Assembly (NCBI GenBank): GCA_049997955.1
Contig: JAEBDY010000015.1
Coordinates: forward strand, 1 to 64,000
Length of the DNA stretch: 64,000 nucleotides
Source: Umezawaea sp049997955
GTDB lineage: Bacteria; Actinomycetota; Actinomycetes; Mycobacteriales; Pseudonocardiaceae
Reading direction: 5' to 3'
The stretch's first letter is position 1. The number at the start of each line of letters is the position of its first letter. Under the pieces are notes generated by a model. The model did not search any database, was not told where the DNA came from, and worked only from the letters and a program-made list of their open reading frames with translations. Both the position numbers and the translations under genes were made by a program. Shown one piece after another: positions 15,101 through 22,178 of this stretch.

Positions 15101-17834
15101 CGGGGAACGAGTCCTCGTTGGACGGTGGCACGAGCCTGCGGACGCGTGCCGCCAAGGCCTCGGTGAAGCCCGGTGGCAGCGCGAGGTCGGCGGCCAGCCC
15201 GGCGGTGATGTCGTCGAGGTAGCAGCGGGTGGCGTAGAGCATCGCCGAGCGCGTCGGGCCGAGGTTGCCGACGACGACGCCCGCGCGTTCCGCTCCCTCG
15301 TCCCACAGGTCCCCGAGCTGCTCGCGCAGGTCCCGCGCGCAGTGCAGGGCCATGAGCTGGCAGCGGTCGATCGTGCGGACGGTGGAGGCGGGCAGCCGGA
15401 CCTCGGAGAACGGCGGCGGCGGGTAGAACTCGCCGAAGCTGTCGTCGGGCGCGGGTCCGCCACCGCGCAGCCAGCGGACGATCTCGTCCGAAGTGGACAG
15501 TCCGGGCACGTGACCGGACCAGCCGACCACGACGACGGGCCGGTCGGTGGCCACGGCCGTGCGCGGCGGCAGGCCGGGCACGTGGTCGCGCAGCAGCACG
15601 TGGGCGTTGGTGCCGCCGAACCCGAACCCGGACACCGCGACGGTCCTCGGCCGGTTCGCGTCGCGCGGCCACGGTTTCGGGGCGATCGGCACGGCCAGCC
15701 CGGTCTCCGCCATGCGGAACTCCTCCGGCGCGGCGGTGAACCGGTGCTGCGGCGGGATGGTCTCGTGGCGCAGCGCCAGCACGGCCTCGATCACCGACAC
15801 CACGCCCGCGGCCCAGCCGGTGTGGCCGATGAGCGACTTGTTCGACGTGACCGCCGTCGGCCCGGCCGTGCCGAAGTGCTTGCGCAGCGTGGTGAACTCG
15901 GCCAGGTCGCCGGCGGGCGTGCCCGTGGCGTGCGCGATGACCCAGTCGACGTCCTCGCCGCCGGACTCGCGGCCCGCGAGCGCGCGGCGCACCGCCAGGT
16001 CCTGCCCGTCGGCGTTCGGCGCGTACACGGCCTTGCCCCGGCCGTCGGAGGACGTGCCGAGCGCGTCGACCACGGCCAGCACGCGGTCGCCGTCCGCCTT
16101 GGCGCGGCTCAGCTTCTTCAGCACCACGACCGCCGCGCCGTCGGCGAAGACCACGCCGTCGGCGTCGGCGTCCAGCGACCGCACGTCGCCCCGGTCGGAC
16201 AGGCCCTGCAGCTTGGCGAACAGCACCGTGCCGCGCGGGGCGAGCGCGAACGCCCCGCCGCACACGGCGACGTCCTGCTTGCCCATCAGCAGGCCCTTGA
16301 TGCCGATGTCGATCGCGTACAGCGACGACGAGCAGGCCGTGTCGACCATGGTCGTCTCGGTGTCGGCGGGCAGCAGGCCCGCCATGGCGAGCGCGCCCAC
16401 CCGGTGCGGCAGGAACCGCGACGGCTCCTCGACCCCGCGCCGGTACCGGGCGCGCAGCGCCTTCTTGATGGAGTCGAGCAGCGCGCCGCGCTCGGTGCCG
16501 GTGAGCGGCAGGTCGGCGAGCACGTCGGCGGACAGCCCGGTGGCCGACGCCAGCACCCCCGCCTCCTCCAGGTGCTGGCTGCCGTCGGCGGTGTAGCCGA
16601 CCAGGAACGAGAAGCGGTCGTCGTGGCGGGTGGTGACGCCTTCGAGCGCCTGCACCAGGGAGTGCCGCAGCCACCGGGTGGTCAGCTCGTCGTCCGCGTG
16701 CCCGGACGGCACGCCCGCGCCGTCGGCGGGGACGAAGTCGGTGATGAAGACGCCGTTGGCCTGGTAGCCCTTGTCCTCGCGGGCGTGGTCGGGCGAGTGG
16801 AAGTTCGCCTGTTCCCAGCGTTCCTCGGGAGCGGGGGTGAACAGCTCCGCGCCGTCCAGCCGGAGCCGCCAGAACTCGTCCGGCCCGTTCGCGCCCGCTA
16901 CGGCCATGCCCATGCCGACGATGGCGATCGTGTCGTCGTCGGTGGGGTTGTCGGGGGCGGGGTCGGTCGGGTCCGTGAAGGGCGGGTTCGTGAAGGGCGG
17001 GTTCGTGGGAGGTGGTGCCGAAGGGGAAGAGCTTTCGACGGGCTTCGCCCGTCGAGGACCCAACATGGTGGCGCCGAGGCTGAGGCCGCCGTCGGCGAGG
17101 ACGACCTGGCCGGTGATCCACGCGGCGTCGTCGGAGGCGAGGAACGCGACCACGCGCGCGAACTCCTCGGGTGTGCCGAGCCTGCCGGACGGCGTGGACT
17201 CCGCGATGACCCGCTGCATGTCGGCGGCGTCGGGGAACTGGTCGGCGACGTCGCTGACGAGCATCGCGGCCGACGCGGCGTTGACCCGGATCCCCAGGGG
17301 GGCGAACTCGACCGCGAGGTAGCGCATGGCCGCCTCGGCCGCCGCCTTGGCGGGCGCGCACGCCAGGTAGTTCGCCATCACCAGGTGCGAACCGCCGAGC
17401 GCGGACACCGTGACGATGGAGCCGCCGCGGCCCGCCATGAGCGGCGCGGCCAGCCGGGCGCACCGCAGACCGCCCTTGAGGTTGGTGTCCAACGCCCGGT
17501 CCAGCAGTTCGTCGGTGACCTCGTCCACCGGGACGAGCGCTCCGTCGGCCGCGTTGTTCACCAGGATGTCGAGGTGGCCGAAGCGTTCGCGGATGTCGTC
17601 GAACAGCCTGGTGGTCTGGTCCTCCCGGGCTATCGAAGCGCGGAACAGGTCGACACGCGCTCCGGCGGCTTCGAGTTCCGCCCTGGTCTGCTTGGCGGCG
17701 TCGTGCGAGTGGAAATAGTTGATCAGAACGTGGGCGCCGCGGGACGCCAGTTCCGCGGCGATCGCCTTGCCCACTCCCCGTGCACCGCCCGTAACCAAGG
17801 CGAGTTTCCCGGTGAGCTCACGCATAGTGCCCAT
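12105..17834 (-). CDS. ER(FabL-like)-KS-CLF-KR-DH iterative lipid/polyketide synthase
   Basis: About 1909 residues. Domain order: FabL-type short-chain enoyl reductase (1-255; GGARGVGK, NNAADG, YLAVEFAP); Pro-rich linker; active ketosynthase (~290-730; Cys501 in DTACSSSL, plus HATGTP and GHTG histidines); chain-length-factor-like KS (~770-1080; DSGLSS with Leu939 at the Cys position). Then come a KR (~1325-1580; TGGARGITAE, LDYGSGND) and a hot-dog dehydratase region (~1600-1900; His1643 in H-x3-G-x4-P). KS-CLF pairing and this KR style are typical of polyunsaturated-fatty-acid synthases, but a FabL-type reductase fused at the N terminus is unusual. The start could be ATG 17834 or ATG 17825; both follow the AT-ACP stop by only a few bases. 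No AT or ACP is present, so it must work with the neighbouring AT-ACP protein. Confidence 0.88.
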   Translation of the reverse strand: MGTMRELTGKLALVTGGARGVGKAIAAELASRGAHVLINYFHSHDAAKQTRAELEAAGARVDLFRASIAREDQTTRLFDDIRERFGHLDILVNNAADGALVPVDEVTDELLDRALDTNLKGGLRCARLAAPLMAGRGGSIVTVSALGGSHLVMANYLACAPAKAAAEAAMRYLAVEFAPLGIRVNAASAAMLVSDVADQFPDAADMQRVIAESTPSGRLGTPEEFARVVAFLASDDAAWITGQVVLADGGLSLGATMLGPRRAKPVESSSPSAPPPTNPPFTNPPFTDPTDPAPDNPTDDDTIAIVGMGMAVAGANGPDEFWRLRLDGAELFTPAPEERWEQANFHSPDHAREDKGYQANGVFITDFVPADGAGVPSGHADDELTTRWLRHSLVQALEGVTTRHDDRFSFLVGYTADGSQHLEEAGVLASATGLSADVLADLPLTGTERGALLDSIKKALRARYRRGVEEPSRFLPHRVGALAMAGLLPADTETTMVDTACSSSLYAIDIGIKGLLMGKQDVAVCGGAFALAPRGTVLFAKLQGLSDRGDVRSLDADADGVVFADGAAVVVLKKLSRAKADGDRVLAVVDALGTSSDGRGKAVYAPNADGQDLAVRRALAGRESGGEDVDWVIAHATGTPAGDLAEFTTLRKHFGTAGPTAVTSNKSLIGHTGWAAGVVSVIEAVLALRHETIPPQHRFTAAPEEFRMAETGLAVPIAPKPWPRDANRPRTVAVSGFGFGGTNAHVLLRDHVPGLPPRTAVATDRPVVVVGWSGHVPGLSTSDEIVRWLRGGGPAPDDSFGEFYPPPPFSEVRLPASTVRTIDRCQLMALHCARDLREQLGDLWDEGAERAGVVVGNLGPTRSAMLYATRCYLDDITAGLAADLALPPGFTEALAARVRRLVPPSNEDSFPGMMANVISARMANYFDLNGPNTTLDSGLSSALTALDVAHRYLVAGELDFALVGGFNGNVLPEYRMLLGDLVGPDHALAEGAFLFALTTEETAAAHGLPVLATLDVPAAPEHRRTVDSTAPEHARYAGAAGAVALARALTGPAGPVSVVCDGVRVDLTVAEKAADRLPCRFTDEGAPPPEVSRYVPRLRPDAARDVRPEIPFFPPGTVVVTDDPDLLASVEVPDDAIVLSTRPLRAPRAGWHELTERTPLAVRSLLSGSTARHLRLVTDLGAVVPCSAVLAGDDRFTALHEAAFLVVQERYTVLAAGGSSFISLLLGARPDGRDHPCHGLFAALVKCSYHELPNCHTFGLFTADVDLATAVRRTERESAAERLYPVVVQDVDSTGGTGDMVRKTLVLVPEAIELPDPADALLSEDSVVLATGGARGITAEVVKELARTFRPRLYLLGSNPLDRYGPEVFEGTDEEFAAGRSHFIRAELAARRGALVAGLNREFDRMVDARAAHRNIAEMVERCGADRVTYLTCDVTDRASVETAVAKVLAAHGRVDLVINAAGRNRSALIPDKDFAEFRAIRDLKVDGYRNLKSALRDRPPRLWCNFGSLLGHFGLAGELDYGSGNDFLASAADHATTLSGTDEFTVGWTLWDGVGIGSDVLARSYFKRGGLYTHMAISEGVRHFVRELHAANRHPFVLHMGDAELQLGRRLYPGYLESADLGPRTEAVREFDPATVPDVEHHLVRGTPTVPASWVVALAAETAARIVPDQEVIGFTDLRFEHFVQAHPAGPKRISARLLEQGEEVTSVQVRFTVDVVSPSGIPLVKDRLLSSVVVRFAREFPRAPHWEAWPEDDEVALPDPYHLDTSPVRLTGPFVATTDTRLHPQGKRARFAPTEVRPSTSDIPAVLLDAMVRTEVLALVDDRLPVAVPVSIRRIDLYQRGDDHALVLRHGDLELYATPAESTVGRAAPGNRFVATTADGRVVAQIHDVEAKALGYVDPLTAALTQA

Positions 17835-17838
17835 CCCG

Positions 17839-19344
17839 TTACTTGGTGGCGGCAACGGGGTAATCGAGGTGGCCTTCCACGATGGCGGCGTGCACGAAGT
17901 CGACGACCTTGCCCATCGTGTCGTAGTCGGCGAGTCGAACTCCCTCGGCCTGCTCGGAAATGCCGTAACGGGTCACGACCCTCGTCATCAACTCGATTTG
18001 CTTGACCGAGTCGACTCCGAGTTCCGCCTCCAGCAGGACGTCGTCCGTGAACACCTCTTCCGGGTATTCCAACGCTGTGGCGTAAACCGACCGGACCTCC
18101 ACCAGCAGCTTCGCGCGGTCGATCGTCACGCTGGGTACAGCGGTCAGTTTCACCACCGGCGGCTCCGGCGGCTCCACCGGCAGCGGGACGAGCCGGATCG
18201 GCGCGGGCGGCGTGACCGGGTCCTGCCCGGTCGTGAACGCCTCCAGCCGGTCGGCCACGAGGTCGGCGATCTCGGCGCGGTGCTCGGCCCAGAACGCGGC
18301 GAACACGGCGGGGTCGACGCCGGGGGCCAGCGTCTCGCCGATGCGGCGCACCGACTCCCCCTTCAGCCGCCCGCTCGCCCGCAGCGCGGCGACCGTGCCG
18401 GTGAGCGCGAGCACGTCGTCCTTGCCGCGCGCCAGGGTCGACAGCGAGGTCGTGCCGTTGGGGACGACGGAGGCGACGAGCCTGGTCAGCGCGGTCAGCG
18501 CACCGGCCTCCACGAACACCCGGCCGCCGTCGGCGTGCACGCGGCGCAGGCCGTCGGCGAACGCCACCGGCTGCACCAGGTGACCGGCGAGCAGGTCGGC
18601 CAGCACGTCGTCCTCGCCGTAGTAGCGGCGCAGGATCGGGGAGTAAACCCGCACGTCCATGCGGTGCCGGGGCAGTCCGCGGATGCGGTCGGCGAACTCG
18701 GCGACCGCCGGGCGCAGCACCGGCGAGTGGAACGGGAACGGCGAGTTGAGCCGCACCGAGCCGATGCCGAGGTGGCGGGCGACGACCTGGAGGGTGTCCA
18801 TCCCGGCGGACGCGCCGCTGACCACGACCTGGCGGTCGTCGTTCTCCGCGGCGACCGCGACGAAGGGGTCGCCGACGAGGTCCACGAGCAGTTGCGCGCG
18901 CGTGCGCGGCGTGGTCAGCGCGACCAGGTACCCGTCCGGCGAGACGGACTCCACGGCCAGCACCCGGTGGGCGACGATCCGCGCGCCGTCCTCGATCGAG
19001 TACGCGCCCGCGGCGACGAGGGCCGCGATCTCGCCAAGGCTGTGGCCCATGAGGACGTCCGGCTGGAGGCCGTGCGCGGCCAGCACGAGGTGCGCGGCGA
19101 GGTCGCTGCCGTAGATCGCGAGCTGCGAGACCCAGGCGTCGTCGCGGAGCAGATCCGCGATGTCGACGGGGCGGGGACCGAACACGACGGGGGAGAGGGG
19201 GCGGCCGAACAACTCCTCGGCGACCCGGTCGACCGCGGTGAAGACCTGCGCGACCTCGGGATGTTCCCGGTGAGCCGCGCGGAGCAGCTCACCATCGAAA
19301 GCGCCCTGCCCAGGGAACAGCAGGACCACTTTTCCTTCAGCCAT
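17839..19344 (-). CDS. acyltransferase - ACP protein of the lipid synthase
   Basis: A 501-residue protein. The first ~300 residues are a malonyl-CoA:ACP acyltransferase (LFPGQGAF start; GHSLGE nucleophile loop near residue 102; SPFPFHSP; VEAGALTALTRL). The C-terminal ~80 residues are an ACP with carrier Ser446 in LGVDSVKQIEL, the ACP style of PUFA and enediyne-type iterative synthases. The ATG at 19344 was chosen over one 15 codons upstream because AGAGGA lies 3 bases ahead and the family begins here. It is the first gene of the operon, with an AT-rich promoter region upstream. Malonyl is the expected extender, but specificity cannot be read with certainty. Confidence 0.9.
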   Translation of the reverse strand: MAEGKVVLLFPGQGAFDGELLRAAHREHPEVAQVFTAVDRVAEELFGRPLSPVVFGPRPVDIADLLRDDAWVSQLAIYGSDLAAHLVLAAHGLQPDVLMGHSLGEIAALVAAGAYSIEDGARIVAHRVLAVESVSPDGYLVALTTPRTRAQLLVDLVGDPFVAVAAENDDRQVVVSGASAGMDTLQVVARHLGIGSVRLNSPFPFHSPVLRPAVAEFADRIRGLPRHRMDVRVYSPILRRYYGEDDVLADLLAGHLVQPVAFADGLRRVHADGGRVFVEAGALTALTRLVASVVPNGTTSLSTLARGKDDVLALTGTVAALRASGRLKGESVRRIGETLAPGVDPAVFAAFWAEHRAEIADLVADRLEAFTTGQDPVTPPAPIRLVPLPVEPPEPPVVKLTAVPSVTIDRAKLLVEVRSVYATALEYPEEVFTDDVLLEAELGVDSVKQIELMTRVVTRYGISEQAEGVRLADYDTMGKVVDFVHAAIVEGHLDYPVAATK

Positions 19345-20012
19345 CGTCCTCTGCCCTTCGGATCGTGCACCACCCGGTACCGGGCTCATTGCGGAATGTG
19401 CGGTGAAAGCCGAACCAGGGCCGGCGACGAAATAGTAGCAGCGCCACTTGGATACTCAAGCCCCCTGGTCTCCCCCTAAGGCAAATGCTATATATCAATG
19501 GAACCCCTACGCGTCCAGCGGACCTCCGGACGTGGTGGTATTGCCCTCTTAGTCTTATAACAAGGTTACGAAAAAGAAGATTTATACTCTACGAAAACCG
19601 GGACGATCCGGACGGCCGAATGCGACCCGGATCACCCCTGCGGAACAACTCCACCGGCCCCTTCGGAGCGAGCCGGGGGCACGACGGCCGACGCACCCGC
19701 TCCCACCCGCGGGTTTCCGGTCCGGCGAATGGGAACGTCACGATTCGCGCTCGACCCGTGCCGACGCGGAGGGGAAGCGGTCGAGTGCTCTCCGGCACGT
19801 CGGATCGGGTCGCCTTCCACGAACCGGAACCGGGTCCGGGAACCCCCTGGAACCCTTCGCATCGGCAACGATCGACTGGCCGGGATGGATACGTCCGCTG
19901 CCCGTTCCGACCGCCGGGAGCGCCGTGCACGAAACGTCCTGACCTATCGCCGGTCGTGCGGCAGGGGTCGGGGCAGGGGTGCTGGTCCAGGTCACGAATC
20001 CGCGCAAAACAA
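19345..20012. other. AT-rich promoter region and 0.67-kb gene-free stretch
   Basis: Bases 19480-19600 are markedly AT-rich (GCTATATATC, TTATAACAAGG, AAAAAGAAGATTTATAC) and probably hold the promoter of the lipid-synthase operon, which reads leftward from 19344. Two CCCCCT words 11 bp apart lie at 19461 and 19472. The rest, to about 20010, is GC-rich and has open frames without ribosome sites or recognisable domains. No gene is supported. Confidence 0.55.
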
Positions 20013-20042
20013 TTGACACCCCCGCGAAATGCACGGGATAGT
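20013..20042 (+). promoter_or_regulatory. sigma-70-type promoter
   Basis: TTGACA at 20013-20018 and GATAGT at 20037-20042 with an 18-bp spacer. The -35 element is a perfect consensus, uncommon in this GC-rich DNA. A ribosome site (GGAGG at 20061) and an ATG at 20071 follow 28 bp after the -10 element. It should drive the short transcript that ends at the terminator at 20231-20269. Confidence 0.7.
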
Positions 20043-20070
20043 GGTGGTCAACAGCTTCCTGGAGGACCGG

Positions 20071-20208
20071 ATGACGGACATGCAGGGATGGGGTGCGGGT
20101 CGCCCCACCGACTTCTCGTACCTCGACCGCCGTCCGTTGGCGGTCGGGTGCCAACACCCCGGCCGGCGCACGCGCGCGGCTCTGACCAGCGAAGGTTCCG
20201 CCTGCTGA
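20071..20208 (+). CDS. possible 45-residue small protein or leader peptide
   Basis: An ATG seven bases after GGAGG opens a 45-codon frame (starts MTDMQGWGAGRPTDF, ends TSEGSAC). It follows a consensus promoter and is closed 22 bp later by a factor-independent terminator with seven T residues. The product is Arg-rich in its second half, with Cys27 and a C-terminal Cys45. It is not a known family to me. It could be a real small protein, a leader peptide read before an attenuator, or a small RNA with a chance frame. No signal peptide or membrane segment is visible. The tRNA gene begins 50 bp after the terminator. Confidence 0.45.
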   Translation: MTDMQGWGAGRPTDFSYLDRRPLAVGCQHPGRRTRAALTSEGSAC

Positions 20209-20230
20209 CGGCTTGACCGCCACCGGGTGG

Positions 20231-20269
20231 AGCCGCCGTTCGCCTAGCGCGAATCGAGCGGCTTTTTTT
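20231..20269 (+). terminator. Rho-independent terminator with T-run
   Basis: AGCCGC (20231-20236) pairs with GCGGCT (20258-20263), and inside it TTCGC pairs with GCGAA across a 5-base loop. The stem is followed by seven T residues. This is the clearest classical terminator in the window. It separates the short upstream transcript from the tRNA gene. Confidence 0.75.
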
Positions 20270-20318
20270 CACGACCTACGTGCGGAACACATTCCGCGAA
20301 TTCGTCGACCTCTTTTCC

Positions 20319-20405
20319 GGAGGGTTGGCCGAGCGGCTCAAGGCACCGCCTTTCTAGGGCGGAATCGGTAACAACCGAACGCGGGTTCGAATCCCGCACC
20401 CTCCA
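20319..20405 (+). tRNA. class II tRNA (serine-like body) with UCU anticodon
   Basis: An 87-base cloverleaf. The acceptor GGAGGGT pairs with ACCCTCC; the D-arm is GCCGAGCGGCTCAAGGC; the anticodon stem is CCGCC/GGCGG around loop TTTCTAG. A long variable arm has a TCGGT/ACCGA stem, and the T-arm is GCGGG-TTCGAAT-CCCGC. The discriminator is A and no CCA is encoded. With the universal U at the second loop position the anticodon is UCU, which pairs with AGA and AGG. The long variable arm and the serine-like acceptor and D-arm place it with Ser/Leu tRNAs rather than Arg, whose tRNAs have short variable arms. So body and anticodon disagree. It may be a degenerate copy, a missense (Arg to Ser) tRNA, or have a non-decoding role. 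All stems pair, which argues against decay. Confidence 0.8.
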
Positions 20406-20411
20406 CCGGGC

Positions 20412-20445
20412 CCCGGCGCCGCGGGCGATGGCACGCGGCGCCGGG
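20412..20445 (+). terminator. hairpin terminator after the tRNA
   Basis: A perfect 12-bp stem, CCCGGCGCCGCG with CGCGGCGCCGGG, around a 10-base loop. It begins six bases past the tRNA end and probably stops the tRNA transcript. Confidence 0.75.
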
Positions 20446-20919
20446 TTCGGAACGGAACAGCAGGTCAACACCCGATCGGACCGTTCGAGGCTTGTCGGTT
20501 CACCACTACGCGCGCAGGCGACGACGTACAACCGGTGCGCCGGTCGCCGCCCGAAACCGGTCCACACCCGCCGTCCACAGGGCTGGCCACACCCGCAAGT
20601 CGTGGGGCCGGCCACGACTGCGGTCATGCGTGCGGGACGTGGGCGCGCAGGCCCGGTCTGGCCTGCGCCCGGTAGCCGGTCGGTCGTCGGGGCGGCGCGA
20701 CCCCGGCGGTGGAGCCGTGGGCGAGGTGGCCCCGAGGTCGGCGCGGGCGACGAAGTGGTCGCCTGCGGACCAGGGCGTTCCACTGGGACGGTTCCGGCCG
20801 GGACACCGGCCGGACGGCCCGGCGGGAGCACGACGACCGGCATCCGGACACCGCGGTCGTGACGTGGTCCTCGCTGTCGAGGCTCGTGCTGCGCGCGATC
20901 GCAGCCGCAGGTCACGTAA
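20446..20919. other. 0.47-kb stretch with no supported gene
   Basis: Open frames exist on both strands because the DNA is GC-rich, but none has a ribosome site or a recognisable domain. It separates the tRNA from the alarmone synthetase gene. Its right end holds that gene's promoter and the DasR-like palindrome. Confidence 0.5.
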
Positions 20920-20931
20920 TGGTCTGGACCA
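20920..20931. promoter_or_regulatory. DasR-like palindrome before the alarmone synthetase gene
   Basis: TGGTCTGGACCA: TGGTC and GACCA arms around a two-base centre, preceded by AA and followed by AGAT. The DasR (GntR family) operator core in streptomycetes is TGGTCTAGACCA, so this differs at one central base. It ends 22 bp before the ATG at 20954, where a bound repressor would block transcription. Binding is inferred. Confidence 0.4.
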
Positions 20932-20953
20932 AGATCGCCGGTACCCTTGACCC

Positions 20954-21592
20954 ATGGACAACGGCGTGCGGGCAAGGGTGATCGAGCCCGTCTCCGTCGA
21001 GCTCGCGCAGCACCTGCTGGTGTACAAGTTCGCGATCGACGAGCTGATGACGAAGCTGCGCATCCTCAGCGAGGAGTTCGACTTCGTCCACCAGCACGAC
21101 CCCATCGAGCACATCACCAACCGGGTCAAGCGGCCGGAGGCGATCATCGAGAAGCTCCGCCGCAAGGGTCTGGAGCCCGAGCCGTCGCTGATCGCCGAGC
21201 ACCTGCACGACGTCGCCGGCGTCCGGGTGGTGTGCCCGTTCGTCTCGGACGTCTACCGGGTCGAGGCCATGCTGCGCCGCCAGCACGACGTCGAGATCCT
21301 GCGGTCCAAGGACTACATCGCCGAACCCAAGCCGAACGGGTACCGCAGCCTTCACCTGATCGTGCGAATTCCGGTCTTCCTGTCCAACCGGGTGGAGCAC
21401 GTCAAGGTCGAGGTGCAGGTGCGGACCATCGCGATGGACTTCTGGGCGACGCTGGAGCACAAGCTGTTCTACAAGTTCGACGACCAGGCGCCGTCGGACT
21501 TCGTCGACGAGCTGACCAGCACCGCGCTCATCGCCGCGCAGCTCGACCGCCGGATGGAGGCGCTGCACCAGCGCGTGCACCGCGAGGGCTGA
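20954..21592 (+). CDS. small alarmone synthetase (GTP pyrophosphokinase domain)
   Basis: A 212-residue RelA/SpoT synthetase domain without hydrolase, TGS or ACT domains, the size of the RelP/RelQ small alarmone synthetases. Visible motifs are HDVAGVRVVCPFVSDVYRV, KDYIAEPKPNGYRSLHLIV and VEVQVRTIAMDFWATLEHKL. These cover the ATP and GTP sites, including the conserved Tyr in NGYRSLH and the Glu in EVQVRT. It should transfer pyrophosphate from ATP to GDP or GTP, giving (p)ppGpp. It stands alone, behind a DasR-like palindrome and ahead of a very strong shared terminator. In actinomycetes alarmone levels affect antibiotic production, so its position beside biosynthetic genes is of interest. Confidence 0.92.
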   Translation: MDNGVRARVIEPVSVELAQHLLVYKFAIDELMTKLRILSEEFDFVHQHDPIEHITNRVKRPEAIIEKLRRKGLEPEPSLIAEHLHDVAGVRVVCPFVSDVYRVEAMLRRQHDVEILRSKDYIAEPKPNGYRSLHLIVRIPVFLSNRVEHVKVEVQVRTIAMDFWATLEHKLFYKFDDQAPSDFVDELTSTALIAAQLDRRMEALHQRVHREG

Positions 21593-21619
21593 CCGCGAAC
21601 CGTTGGCAGCGGCGGGAAA

Positions 21620-21660
21620 GCGGTGCCGCGGAGGCGCGAGGGTCGCCTCCGCGGCACCGC
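21620..21660. terminator. bidirectional 17-bp hairpin terminator
   Basis: A perfect 17-bp inverted repeat (arms 21620-21636 and 21644-21660) around a 7-base loop. It lies between the converging stops of the alarmone synthetase and flavin reductase genes, and marks the left edge of the NRPS locus. Confidence 0.85.
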
Positions 21661-21662
21661 CG

Positions 21663-22178
21663 TCAGTTGCCCGGCCAGGAGTGGTACTCGCGCAGGCCGT
21701 ACACGAGCGGGGCGTGTCCGTGGTGTTCCGAGACCGCGAACACCTCGCCGAAGACGACGATGTGGTCGCCGACGTGCTCGGTGCGGCTCACCCGGCAGTC
21801 CGCCGTGGAGTGGGCGTCCTCGTGCAGGTGGGGCCCGCTCGCCGTGGGCGGCATCTCCCACGGGATGAGGTCGAAGCGGTCCGGGTCGCCGGAGGCGAAC
21901 AGCTCGGCCACCGCCTGGGCGCGGCCGTGCAGGAAGTTCACCGTGAAGCGGGAGCGGTCCAGGATCGTGTCCAGCGTGGGGCTTCCCTTGCGCAGGCACA
22001 CCAGCAGCGTGGGCGGCGACAGCGTGACGCTGCACACCGACGACACGGTCATGCCGCGCGGCGAGCCGTCCTCGTCGGTGGTGGTGACCACGGCGACGCC
22101 GGTCGGGAACCGCGCCATCAGTGACCGGAAGTCCGCGACGGGCAGGTCGGACAGCGATTGGGTCGGTGATTGCGTCAT
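21663..22178 (-). CDS. flavin reductase (HpaC-like), probable halogenase partner
   Basis: A 171-residue protein of the flavin reductase-like domain family (FPTGVAVVTTTDEDGSPRG, NFLHGRAQAVAELFASG, CRVSRTEHVGDHIVVFGEV). Such enzymes reduce FMN or FAD with NAD(P)H and release the reduced flavin to a partner. The tryptophan halogenase at 44330-45922 needs reduced FAD from a separate reductase, and this is the only candidate in the locus. The start codon overlaps the antiporter stop by 4 bp (ATGA, 22175-22178). It is the last gene of the leftward mbtH transcript. Confidence 0.88.
   Translation of the reverse strand: MTQSPTQSLSDLPVADFRSLMARFPTGVAVVTTTDEDGSPRGMTVSSVCSVTLSPPTLLVCLRKGSPTLDTILDRSRFTVNFLHGRAQAVAELFASGDPDRFDLIPWEMPPTASGPHLHEDAHSTADCRVSRTEHVGDHIVVFGEVFAVSEHHGHAPLVYGLREYHSWPGN

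Noticed and set aside
19461..19477. CCCCCT words 11 bp apart before the AT-ACP gene as a fourth SARP site
   Set aside because: Only two copies, a different sequence from CTGAC, and they lie on the gene side of the likely promoter instead of upstream of the -10.
19485..20216. Plus-strand open frames between the lipid-synthase operon and the tRNA
   Set aside because: They lack ribosome sites and domains, and pass through the promoter and the better-supported 45-codon frame in another reading frame.
20319..20405. Reading the tRNA anticodon as CUA (amber suppressor)
   Set aside because: That would shift the loop so that the conserved U33 is lost and the anticodon stem is unbalanced; the 5-bp stem and 7-base loop give UCU.
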